Source: Gnetum montanum
Lineage: Eukaryota > Streptophyta > Gnetopsida > Gnetales > Gnetaceae
Length of the DNA: 32,739 bases
Assembly: GCA_015680685.1 (NCBI GenBank)
Contig: MNCI01028365.1
Span: forward strand, 445,693-478,431
Reading direction: 5' to 3'
Shown here: piece after piece, positions 1 to 10,000 of the stretch
Layout: every line of letters begins with the position of its first letter
How positions within the stretch are numbered: position 1 is the stretch's first letter
Notes under the pieces: model-generated
What the model was told of the DNA's origin: nothing
Databases searched by the model: none
What the model saw: the letters and a program-made list of their open reading frames with translations, nothing else
Translations under genes and position numbers: made by a program

Positions 1-137
1 GGCTAGCCAAGGAATCGGCTACTCATCGCGATTAGATTCTCTTACCCTTATCTCCTAGAACGTGGGACGAGTACGACTTGATTACAAGCATCTACGGATG
101 TGTATGGCTAGTCAAGGAATCGACTACTCGTCACACT
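1..137. repeat. Direct subrepeat inside the LTR-like sequence (period about 106 bp)
   Basis: GGCTAGCCAAGGAATCGGCT at 1-20 recurs as GGCTAGTCAAGGAATCGACT at 107-126, and similarity continues for about ten more bases (ACTCATCGCG against ACTCGTCACA). This is a short degenerate direct repeat with one unit visible in full; more units may lie outside the window. Confidence 0.6.
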
Positions 138-547
138 TAGGCTAGTTAGGTGCCTTAGTACGACCGCTTCGAGCACGTGTGTTACGTGTGGTAATCCCAA
201 TGATGATTAGCGTTTGGTAGCCACAGTTGCACAGTTCAGGGTGTGTACGGCAAGTGGGAATGGATGCTGATGCTAGGACTTAGCGCTGTAGTTAGAGTTA
301 GTTTTAGTCTCTCAACCCTTCACCCTTTAGCATAGGAGATAAACCAGAAAAGACCAAAAAAATCATATACCTCGGACTTACTTAACCATACATCATGACA
401 ACAACAAGTAAGTCTGGGAAGACAACGATTAATTAACCCCAAGTGTTCCTTGCGGCGTTTAGGCATTTAGTCTATGGAGTTCGATCGGATCGTGCATGCT
501 ACGCTCGTTTCGTATGGTTGAGAGTAGGGGTACCTCGCCACTCATCA
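1..547 (-). mobile_element. LTR-like repeat end, truncated by window edge
   Basis: Read on the minus strand from 547 it begins TGATGAGTGGCGAGGTACCC, the TG start expected of an LTR, and runs out of the window at position 1. Its first 120 or so bases are matched, in opposite orientation, by 32620-32739 at roughly 85-90 percent identity by eye. Base composition is richer in G+C than the adjoining DNA and similarity stops abruptly at 547/548, marking an element boundary. I see no coding domain, so the superfamily is not assigned; a different kind of terminal repeat is possible. Confidence 0.65.
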
Positions 548-837
548 TGTATTTACTTAAATTTTGGATTACCTGCCTCACAATCGAAGTTTAGCTTTAC
601 AATTAGATAATGTAATGCAAAACCACAACATCCAAGTTATTTACGCTAGGTATTATTCTTGTTTTTCTTTACTTGTTCAATTACACAATGCTTCAATGGT
701 AAACCTTTACCTTAGATATAGGCTCATTTATACATAAACATATAGTGTTGATCATTCATAAGTGAACTCCAAATTTTAAAGTCCAATCTAAAGAATATTC
801 TAAAGTTCCATGTTTTGTCCAACTATTTAATCTTTCA
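548..837. other. AT-rich stretch without recognisable gene
   Basis: Between the LTR-like boundary and the LINE-like remnant. It may be upstream parts of the same decayed LINE ORF1, but I cannot identify any motif in it. Confidence 0.4.
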
Positions 838-1200
838 TTGATTTTTCAAAAAGCTAAGCAAAACATTATTAGTCTTCTTAGTCTCATTAAACATATGGAA
901 TCTATTTCTACAGCATTTGGTTTTTGTAGATTTTTTTTGGTTGAAATTATTCTTAACCGTAAGAAAGAATTTGTATTACAAGAAATTAGGAAGACTTATA
1001 TTCAACCAATTACATATTATAATCTTCCTAATTCTTGTAACTTTTGTCATTGTGAAGGAAATTTGTTTAATGTGTTTTCTTTTCCTACTAAAAAAAAGAA
1101 ACCAAATAAAAGAAAAAATGTATTGAAGTTGAGAATAGAAAAAAACAATCTAAAGTTAAAGATATTAAAAATCAAGTTGATAAGAAAAATCAAATGACAA
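838..1200 (+). pseudogene. LINE ORF1-like remnant with degenerate zinc knuckle
   Basis: An open frame of 119 codons. Residues around 55-75 read QPITYYNLPNSCNFCHCEGN, resembling the segment before the CCHC knuckle of plant LINE ORF1/DUF4283 proteins (tyrosine-x-x-leucine-proline, then Cys-x2-Cys-x3-Gly). The later knuckle positions are altered and the tail is Lys/Asn-rich low complexity. There is no credible gene start and the composition is extremely AT-rich. It fits a decayed transposon better than a gene. The assignment rests on a short motif, so it is moderate at best. Confidence 0.45.
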
Positions 1201-2096
1201 TTAAAAAAATTAAAGAAGACAAAAGTTTGTGTAAATATTTTTACTTTTGCTATAGGAAATATTGATCAGTCCAAACAAGTAGCTCATAATGAAAATTTAT
1301 CCTTGACAAAAGCAATTTTGACTCAAAGCTCAAAACTAATGTTAACAAGTAGGCTATAGCTAACAATCAAGATTCTCAACCCAAGGTTAACACTAAGTAA
1401 TGAGGTAATGATGATGCGAAATATGTACCATGCTTTTTGGTTATTCTAGCTTTTCTACAAATATTGGTATTTCGCCACAACTTCCTATTACTACTTTGAA
1501 TCTTTTGCTATTTTAAGTTCAAGCCTTGATATTAAAAATGATATAAATACTATTAGAACTAGGACTATCCTCCAACTAACAATTAATTTTCCTTTCTTAA
1601 TTTTTTAAAATATCAATTATAAGTTTGTACATTTGAGTATTAACTATAACTATTATCCTAATAATAAGACTCTTGATTTAGAAACTTGAAATTATGGGTT
1701 CAATTCTAGGGAGTAATACAAAGTTATAAAGTTCTAATTTGATAAGGTAAATATTATTTTAAAAAATGTTTTTGGTAAATATTGTTTAAAAAATGTTTTG
1801 GTGTCCTACACACACTAAGTGTAAGTGGACATAAGTTTTCAATGGAATTCTAGAGATTCTCAATGAACATATGTTTTCAATGGATTGCAAGTAAAAATTA
1901 AGTATAAGTAAATATTATTTCAATCTTCTAAACTTAAAGCCAAAGATTGTTTTTTAATTATTAAATTTTTTTCCAATTTGGTATGCAATTTTAACCATGT
2001 AAAATTTAGGTCTAAAAATAGCACCTATCTACCCCATGCTACTTTATTGCTCTTAGCTCACTATCAATCAAAAAATCCAAGTCTACAAACTACAGC
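1201..2096. other. AT-rich intergenic DNA, no gene seen
   Basis: I find no coding similarity. At about 1668-1715 the plus strand reads AAGACTCTTGATTTAG followed by a box-B-like GGTTCAATTCT, and the first word recurs reversed near 6536-6555. This hints at scraps of a tRNA-derived SINE. Confidence 0.4.
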
Positions 2097-2611
2097 TTTC
2101 TACCCATGCTAGTTTAATGAAACTAAATTTTTACTTACATCAACTAAGACCCCTTGGATCTATCACATTAATTTCAATATTTGTTTGATAGAATTTGTTT
2201 TGAAAATCCATTAACCTGATTCTACTCATTGCATGGAACCTATGACCCAAGGTTACCAAGCCAACACTCTTAACACTAAGTTAGAACCTAAAATAAGTGA
2301 AACATAGGTACAACCCAAGATATATAGTTTCATGTTTGCTTTATCAATGGTACACCTTTCTACCCATGCTAGTTTAATGAAACTAAATTTTTACTTACAT
2401 CAACTAAGACCCCTTGGATCTATCACATTAATTTCAATATTTGTTTTATAGAATTTGTTTTGAAAATCCATTAACCTGATTCTACTCATTGCAGTTGAAC
2501 CTATAACCCAAGGTTATCAAGCCAACACTCTTAACACTAAGTTAGAACCTAAAATAAGTGAAACATAGGTACACCCCAAGATATATAGTTTCATGTTTAC
2601 TTTATCAATGG
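2097..2611. repeat. Tandem duplication, two copies of about 254 bp
   Basis: Copy 1 runs about 2097-2350 and copy 2 about 2357-2611, offset 260-261 bp. They are nearly identical: a few substitutions and a small indel (GCATGGAACC against GCAGTTGAACC), so the duplication is recent relative to the surrounding decay. On the minus strand each copy contains GGTCATAGGTTC, similar to a tRNA T-arm/box B, and a related divergent copy lies at about 2876-2965. Confidence 0.9.
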
Positions 2612-2875
2612 TGGATGGCTAGAAATGCTTATTTTTCAGAATGTTCACATCCAACCAAGATCAATTACTATTCAAGCTTTACATATTTGGTCAATATCTA
2701 CTAATAAAAATGACTTTGGTAAGTTTTGGTGACTTTAGAAACATTTATAATATGCTCAGAATATCATCTATTTATACTTGCAACTCTTTTTGTACCTCGG
2801 CCACCATAGAACCAAGTTTTCCTTTTCTTCCTCTATATATATAGTTCAATTAGAACTCTATATAACTTAGCATTG
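2612..2875. other. No gene seen
   Basis: AT-rich; a 67-codon open frame at 2641-2844 has no recognisable content. Confidence 0.4.
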
Positions 2876-2965
2876 CCCATTGGAATCGAACCCATGACCT
2901 GAAGTTCCCAAATCAAGTGTTTTAATATGAAACATGACAAACATGGGATACGCCCCAAAACATAT
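2876..2965 (-). repeat. tRNA-derived SINE-like fragment with box B
   Basis: The minus strand contains GGGTTCGATTCCAATGGG, an exact match to the Pol III box B consensus GGTTCGANTCC. It is preceded by GGGAACTTCAGGTCAT and, further upstream, by GGGGCGTATCCCATGTTTG. The tandem repeat at 2097-2611 has counterparts in the same order (GGGTTGTACCTATGTTTC, then GGTAACCTTGGGTCATAGG). No intact tRNA cloverleaf or clear box A is visible, so this is not a tRNA gene. Confidence 0.5.
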
Positions 2966-3656
2966 GCTTTAGAAGAATATAACAATGCCTTAAGTGTAAC
3001 TCAAATCAGTAACCTCTTGCTTAACAAAACAATACACAAATCACTTAAGCCACCTATCACAAGAAAAAATACACAACCAAATAATAATTAATTATCTATG
3101 AATTAAGAAACATTTCTTCATACATAATTATGGTCGATGAGATATCTTTAAACATTCTCATGAATATTTCTTTCTTGCAAAAGCAACTAGTCATAAAATC
3201 TCCACATGTTGAGTTCCACACTTTCTTGGTGCATGTGCATTGAACATATATTCAAGGATTAGTATTAGAATTAGTTTAAAGCAATATTCCTTCCATCAAT
3301 GAACACTCATTAGTTAACCCAACACAACTTAAATTGATGACTTATCACAAAAACTACCACACACCATCACAACAATGATAACTTTAAGCAGAATCAACAT
3401 TGCAAATTATTTCAATCTTAGAATATTACAACACCCAATGTTGTCTTGTTAAACATGCATAAATTGTACTTTTATTTAGAGATCTACCAACATCTAAAGA
3501 TCTTGTAGTGCCTACAATGCAATTGATAGCTTGATGATCATAGGATGCATTTTTGTTTTAAAAGAAAATTTATACGATCATCATCATCATCTTAGCCTTG
3601 TCCTAACAAAATAGAGTTGATTGCAAGAGTTATTTTTCACCACTCACTCTTTAAAG
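2966..3656. other. No gene seen
   Basis: AT-rich sequence without long frames or repeats that I can identify. Confidence 0.4.
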
Positions 3657-3893
3657 AGCTAAATCTTTGTTTATTTGTAGTTTCTTAAAATCATCTTAAA
3701 TAATTTTTTGGTATTCATTTCAGCAACTTTAACATCAATGTAATAACCTTTTTTAATTTCTTTCACCATAAGCTAAATCTTTGTTTATTTGAGGTTTCTT
3801 CAAATCATCTTTAATTATTTTTTGGTGTTAATTTAAGTGGTTTTAACATTTATGTGGCTTTAAACATTGATGTAATAACCTTTTTTATATGTT
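3657..3893. repeat. Degenerate tandem duplication (period 114 bp)
   Basis: AGCTAAATCTTTGTTTATTT at 3657 recurs at 3771, and both units run on through AATCATCTTWAAT, TTTTTTGGT and AATGTAATAACCTTTTTT. The second unit carries a small internal insertion. It adjoins the 3' side of the RTE-type LINE scrap and may be its 3' end duplicated. Confidence 0.75.
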
Positions 3894-4180
3894 CATTATC
3901 TTATCTTCTTTGCATAACTATAAATCTTCCTCTAATATCTTTATTGTACAACATATCTCTTAGAACATTCAACATCCAAGCATTTACATTTCCTAAAAAG
4001 CTCTCTTTAGTTTTATTGAATTATTTAAAAGAATTATTACATAAAACAGCACTAACATGTCTCCTTTTTTATCATCTTGCTTCAAACCTATTTCTTATAT
4101 CTTTATCAATTTCACCACATGATTGGAGCATTAATCCTAAGTAGCAAAACAATGAAGGCCTTTGTGGCCTAATTTTTCAT
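3850..4180 (-). pseudogene. RTE-type LINE reverse transcriptase scrap
   Basis: On the minus strand 4143-4039 reads YLGLMLQSCGEIDKDIRN, then FEAR, two stops, and a stretch ending SAVLC. This follows the thumb-side RT pattern of plant RTE-like LINEs (YLGS, GEID-D, R-I-AGW-KWR, S-VLC). Another frame downstream gives an MLNVLRDM / NKDIRG-like segment that fits the next conserved block. Stops and frameshifts make it a fossil. The opposing plus-strand open frame (3854-4144) is its shadow. Confidence 0.5.
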
Positions 4181-5194
4181 CTTCTTACAAAGTCAATAAT
4201 TTCAAAGTTTTTTCCAATGAGTGTCAATATAACATGTCATCATTTAAAATTTCCATCTTTAACTTGATTCTTTACTCATACTCATTTCTAATATGGAACT
4301 GTACCAAACCACTTCTCCTTGAGTTTTTGCATTAATAATTGTAATAGTCTTTCTATGTGTTTGTGTGCATGTTTTGTTGACAACTTGTATGTGTGCTCTA
4401 TTTGGACTATGGTGGAAATGGCTAATTGGAATAGTAATAAATTTGTTGACCATATAAAAATATGTATTATGATTAAATGTTTAAATACTTTATGCATAAG
4501 AAATATGATTTAAAATACATGATGAGAATGTTTTAAACTAATAATAATAAATAATATATGCGAAAACAAAATATTTTTTGTTCTATTTCAACAGAGATGC
4601 TGAGAAATAAGAGACAAATAGAGGACAATACTTTAAGGTGTGCCTCAGGAGCTAAAAAATGCAAAAAAAATGTTGAGATGCAAAAAAATGCTCATATTGA
4701 GGAACTTGACCTATGAATCAAGTTGAAGGAACCTGACCCATTAATTAGGGATATTGTGTGCAAATATTGTAGCTTTATATTTTATTTTATCTAAATGTGA
4801 TGCATTGCTCTTTTTAGTTTAAAATAGTAGAGTATAAGTACCCTCTCCATTGCTGTAGAAAGGTCACGTGATGACCTTTCAAGGCTTGTAAGATGATGGG
4901 AAAATTCACATCGTTGATAACTTGAAAAAGAAGGTGCCTTATTTGATTATGTATCTTGAACTATCGTTATCATGAATCAATTTTGAAAGCTCTTTCCTTG
5001 CATCTTATGACAATTCTAAATGATAAAGAGATAGATATTATGCTGGAATGCTTTGTAATTATCAAGAGGAATTGAACCTGAGATCTAGCAAAATCTGAAT
5101 TCTGAAATATTAAAAAAATTGTTGTGTGAATATACATATTTTATTGATTTTATTATAGTGATCATGAAGAAAATTGAACTCATGACCCATTGCT
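4181..5194. other. No gene seen
   Basis: Small overlapping frames at 4259-4513 on both strands show no recognisable domain. Short box-B-like words (GAATTGAACC near 5069, AATTGAACTCATGACCC near 5172) suggest SINE debris only. Confidence 0.4.
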
Positions 5195-5220
5195 AGAGAG
5201 AGAGAGAGAGAGAGAGAGAG
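5195..5220. repeat. (AG)13 microsatellite
   Basis: An uninterrupted AG run of 26 bases, followed by GAGA after one phase slip. Likely length-polymorphic. Confidence 0.98.
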
Positions 5221-5224
5221 GAGA

Positions 5225-6761
5225 ACTTTAAAAATAAAGAAAAGAATACAAACTGCTACAAAAGATAGCAAAGGGAAAGAAAACAAGTGCAGCATAGCAA
5301 TTCAATATTCAGATAATTCCTCCTAGTAAGCAAGATATCTAAGCAATGAGGTAAAATGATCCATCTTTGTTATGTTTGATAATGGCTAGCAAGGACTAAT
5401 TTTCTTAAACTTTTCTCTTCTTGCTTGTCTAACCACCTTCACGATGCTTGTATGAAAATATCAACATTGTTGTCGTAAGCTTAGATTTTTTTTTAAAATC
5501 CTCTATTACCCTTTTTTGGATCTCGGTGCCTGTCCTCTACACTCTCATACCTAAATGACTTGGATGAGAGTTGTTTCTGTAACGATTCAAAAACACCCAT
5601 AACAATTTGGGGCATTTTTGGCCAAGGATTACCAATAGGGGCTATGGATCCTTGATGTGAGGATTTGTACCGTTAGAACGCGAGAATATCGTTGGGCCCA
5701 TCAATAATTGTGAATGTTTTAAAATTGTTGAATTCTTGGATCTTGCTTGAAATTTGGTTAATGAACCCTCCCCTTTTGAATGCATAAATCTTGGATCTAA
5801 ATCTTAAATTATACTTTTTTTTTTCTATACCTTCTCAAGTCTAATTTTAATATCTTTCTATAAGTTGATGGAGTGGGGGAAAACCTAAGATGTTTATTTA
5901 TGGTTGTGATCTATCTATTCTAAAATGGTTACAAGAGTTAAATTCAAATCTTGTTTTTGTGTGTGGTTGGAAATTATAAAATACTATTATGTGATTGAAC
6001 AAATAGAAGATTATTAATTTATCTGCTTTTGTGGTCATTTCTTTGGTTTTTGAATGTGCAAATGATCCCGATTAAATAGTTCTTTTTAGGTTGAATAATA
6101 AAAATCTTGTATTTTTTTTAATCTAATAAATCTAATAAAAAGCTACTATGCCTATGTCTTTTTAAAATCATCACTTAATTTTTAATTAATATTGATTGAC
6201 CTATTTTTGAGCTAGATCTAGGCATTGTTGATTTCATTTTAATTTTATAGAATAATGTTAGTGTGATGGTTGTAGAAAGAAAGCCACTTGGGCATTTTTC
6301 TTCTTTCAACTTTCTTCTTTTTAGGGGGCTTCGGGTGCTAGCTCTTGCTCCTTATGAATGGGTGTTACAGAAACCATTGTCCACATTGTACATCATGTGT
6401 GTTGTTTCTAGATGATAACTTGGCAAACCCTTGCCTATTTTCCACAACTAGACTCCATAAATGCCCTAGCATTTGCAAAATCTGAAAAATAACTCATCCA
6501 TGAGATTTGGCATGGTTTTATATCTAACTACTAAATCAAGAGTCTTATCACTAATATGAGCACCTCGTACCCAATTCTAATACATCATAACCCAATTGTA
6601 AAGCATTGCAAAGTGCAAACTTTCTATTGAGGAAATTATATGACACATTTAGCAATTCAGGCTACGACAACAACATTTAAATAAAGGACCAGCATGAAAA
6701 TTCTCAACTGTATGGGCATAAAAGAAAATTAAAATAAAAAACAATTGCCAAGATGATTATT
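5225..6761. other. Downstream intergenic DNA, no gene seen
   Basis: No coding similarity. The 5575-5720 stretch is somewhat less AT-rich than its surroundings (words such as TTTGGGGCATTTTTGGCCAA) and could be a repeat fragment, but I cannot place it. Confidence 0.4.
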
Positions 6762-6767
6762 TTTATT
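6762..6767 (-). promoter_or_regulatory. Candidate polyadenylation signal of ALDH22A1
   Basis: AATAAA on the minus strand, about 315 nt past the stop codon at 7081. It would give a 3' UTR of ordinary plant length. An open frame between 7084 and 6863 lies in this presumed 3' UTR and shows no similarity I recognise. Confidence 0.35.
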
Positions 6768-7080
6768 GATATGTTGTATGATACAAAATCTGGACATAAT
6801 CTGTTGCATGGTGTTTCAAACTACATTTAGAAAGAAACCCAGAATTGAAATCGGTTGCCAAATTACCATGTTACCATTTTCTCATATTCAATGAACATTA
6901 AGGAGTATTTGGTAATTTGATCTAACATCAATTTTACTAATGAAAGGAAAAAAATGATGGCCAACCACATCGTTGTTAGGATGAAACAAAAGATGGAATT
7001 CTTCTTGAAAAAACAAAGAAATAACAAATAAAATCCAATGTTCAAATTTGCAGTATTGAAAAGAAATCTAGTAAAGCTGC

Positions 7081-10000
7081 TCAATGCTTCTTCCTTTTGT
7101 CTGCTGAAGTATTTGGGTCAGTCAGAAGTTTGATGACACTGACAAGACTTCTAAGCCTGTCCCATACACTTAACGAATAAAGTGCTCCCACTAGAGCCTC
7201 TTGTACCTCAAATGCATTATCTGCAACAGGATACTGAGAGAAAGAGAAGTCATAAACTCATAGATCAAATGTATCATCTAATATGAAAACAATAATTTGA
7301 TGGAAAAAAGATGCATACTTGCAAAGGCTTCGGTATCTTAGTCTTGATATATGGCCACCACCTATCTTCTACAACAGCTTTTGTAATACAGCATGCACGA
7401 AGACCTTCAATACCGGCAAATCGTCCAAAGCCACTGTTTTTAACACCACCAAATGGCAGCGACTAGAGTAACATAAATCAATAGACAGAAAAAAAGGGCT
7501 CAGAACATTGCTACAATGCAATGAATAAAAATGTGTTGTGACTGTCAACTTTCATCAGCAGCTTTGATTATTAAGCACAAATGTTATCATGAAACATCCA
7601 CAATAAGGTAGAAAGCACATTTTTGTATTTGATGATTGTTTATGCACCACCATATTCAAATTTTGATACTCTGGTTGTGCACTAGAAAGCACCTTTAAAA
7701 TCAACGCACCAACAGTTTTTTCCCCAAAAATCATTTTCAATGCCATATCCCCTTTATACTGACCAGCTTTATGAGTATTCTTTATCTATTCGTGTATATT
7801 AAGGGCTGAATATATCACTCCACAATCATGATTCATCCATGCCTCAGAAATCTTTGTACATACGGATTTTATCCTCGCCACCCCCATCATCTATCTCAGC
7901 ATAGACATCTGAGCCACGTTGACTCGTTCCTTACTCTTTAGTCTTAACAATACCTAAGTGCCCAAAATTATACCTAAAAAGTTGCAGAGTACCTACATAC
8001 ATAAGTTCATTTGTTTGGTAATGTATAACGTCAAATTTTGGTGTTGATCACTTAAAGGAAATACTTCTTCATATACTTTGAAGAATATAGTTTACAAAAT
8101 TATCAGTATTACAGTTATATCAATTATGAACAAAAGATTATACTTCTGTTGAATCCATTGGCCTAATGGATAAAACTCTCTGGTTTTCCTATATAGATAA
8201 CAGATGTACCATTTTCAGACTTCCTCCATTACTCTGACAAATGGACCTTTTTTATTCATGCTCCCTCTATTGCACTGATGGATGGACCTTTTCTCAAACT
8301 TCCTCCACTACTCAAGTGTATAATCTACGGTTTCTTTTATTCTATAATATACCTTTTTTCTCACGTATTTGCATGGATGATATCATTCCTAGTCCAGAGG
8401 GCTCCTTTAACTCCTTCAGACCAACATGTCTACTCATCCGTGATGCTATTTCAATATTCATCCGTCTTAATTACGAATAAGATATATTTTATTAACCATC
8501 ACCAATGGATAGTTTTAATCATGGACTAGCAAATTTCAACTTCATCCTTTCCACAGATGAAGTGAAGATTATTCATTTGCATCTTGTGTGGATAGTTTAT
8601 TTATCAATAAACTTACGGATAATCAGCTTTTTGAGACACAAAAGCTGATTTAGGATACTTTCTTGGATGCTGATCTAATCCATTAGTGTAATGTTACCCT
8701 AATCAAATCCTATATATCTTCAAGACCAAAATGGAGCATGGATTCCTAGGTGCTTGTTTTAATCCACAAAAATTATTTTGTGAATCAAATGATCAATACC
8801 AGAATCAGCATTGATTAACATTGATTCTGATGTATTTTTATTCATTGATTCTACAGCATTACTGTAGTTTACATATGAACAAAAATCAAAAATTCACTGA
8901 AAAAATTACTGCAAGTGCCTGTTCAGCCAACTTTGAAGCAGATTCTGAAAAATGAATTCAGACAAACAATGGCTACTGAAAGGTATGAAATAGCTAAGCA
9001 AGCTAGGATGTTGCTATTAGCTGAAGATTTATAAAAACAAATGTCCTAAGTCAATAAAAGGCTAAAAAATTGTTGTTGCGTGCATCTGTTAGAATTTTTG
9101 GACAAAGACTTGCCTCAAGTCCATATTCATACCATTCATTACATACCAGTCCAAAGTAAGACCGTAAAGATGAATAACATTGATGAAGCTGAGGTGCGAA
9201 AGCAAGTTCAAAAATTTCTTGACAAAGGGCTACTTCAATCATCACAATCAAATTATTCGTGTGCATGCTTCATAGTGAGAAATTATGCAGAGAACAAGCA
9301 AGGCAAAGCAAGTGTCGGTATTGATTATATCTCTCTAAACGTTGTCACAACTGATATCAAGTAACAACTACCAAATAAGGAAGAATTAATTCAAAGATAA
9401 ATAGTAAATAGGTATTCTCAAAATTTGACGGTAAATTACAATACCATCCAATAAGATTTGCTACTAAGGATATTTATAAAACACAGCATTCTCTATATCA
9501 ATGGGTCTTCATGAATAATTAGTAATGTCTTTTGGACTCAGAATGTGTTTTCTAAATTTCAGCAAAGAGTGACTTTGTTTTTTAACCATATAAGCAATTT
9601 GTAGCAAATTATATAACTATTTTTTTTTAATTTATTCAGAAAATGTTGAAGACCATATTAAGCATCTACCAAAGTTTGCATAATTAGTTCAAAGCATGGA
9701 ATCGGATTATCAGCAAATCGAAAAAAAGGTTCCAGGTTTGTTAGGATAGTATTGAATTCTTAGCTGTATGTATAAAAAACTTAAAAATTGTGAAACAATT
9801 TTACATTGTGCAAAAAATAGCAAATTTCCTAAATAAACTTGGTGATAAAAGAACAATGCCATGTGCACGGCCACATTTCTAAGCTTCCTTACAAAACCAT
9901 TGCTATTGGAGGAGAAATGATATGCAAGAAAACTAAAAAGAAAAGTGAAAGCTTACCATCCTTGAACCAGTGTTACAAAGACCATTTGTCTTACCTACTA

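Noticed and set aside
2876-2965. A tRNA gene on the minus strand
   Set aside because: Box B is perfect but no acceptor stem, anticodon arm or box A at proper spacing is visible.
5195-5220. CRISPR-like or regulatory GA array
   Set aside because: A simple dinucleotide microsatellite in a eukaryotic genome; no spacer structure.
6863-7084. 73-codon minus-strand open frame just after the ALDH22A1 stop
   Set aside because: It lies in the likely 3' UTR, overlaps the stop region in another frame and encodes only Phe/Leu-rich low-complexity sequence.
8241-8529. Overlapping plus-strand open frames of 79 and 83 codons
   Set aside because: No recognisable domain, no splice context, and they sit in intron 12 antisense to the gene; chance frames are likely.
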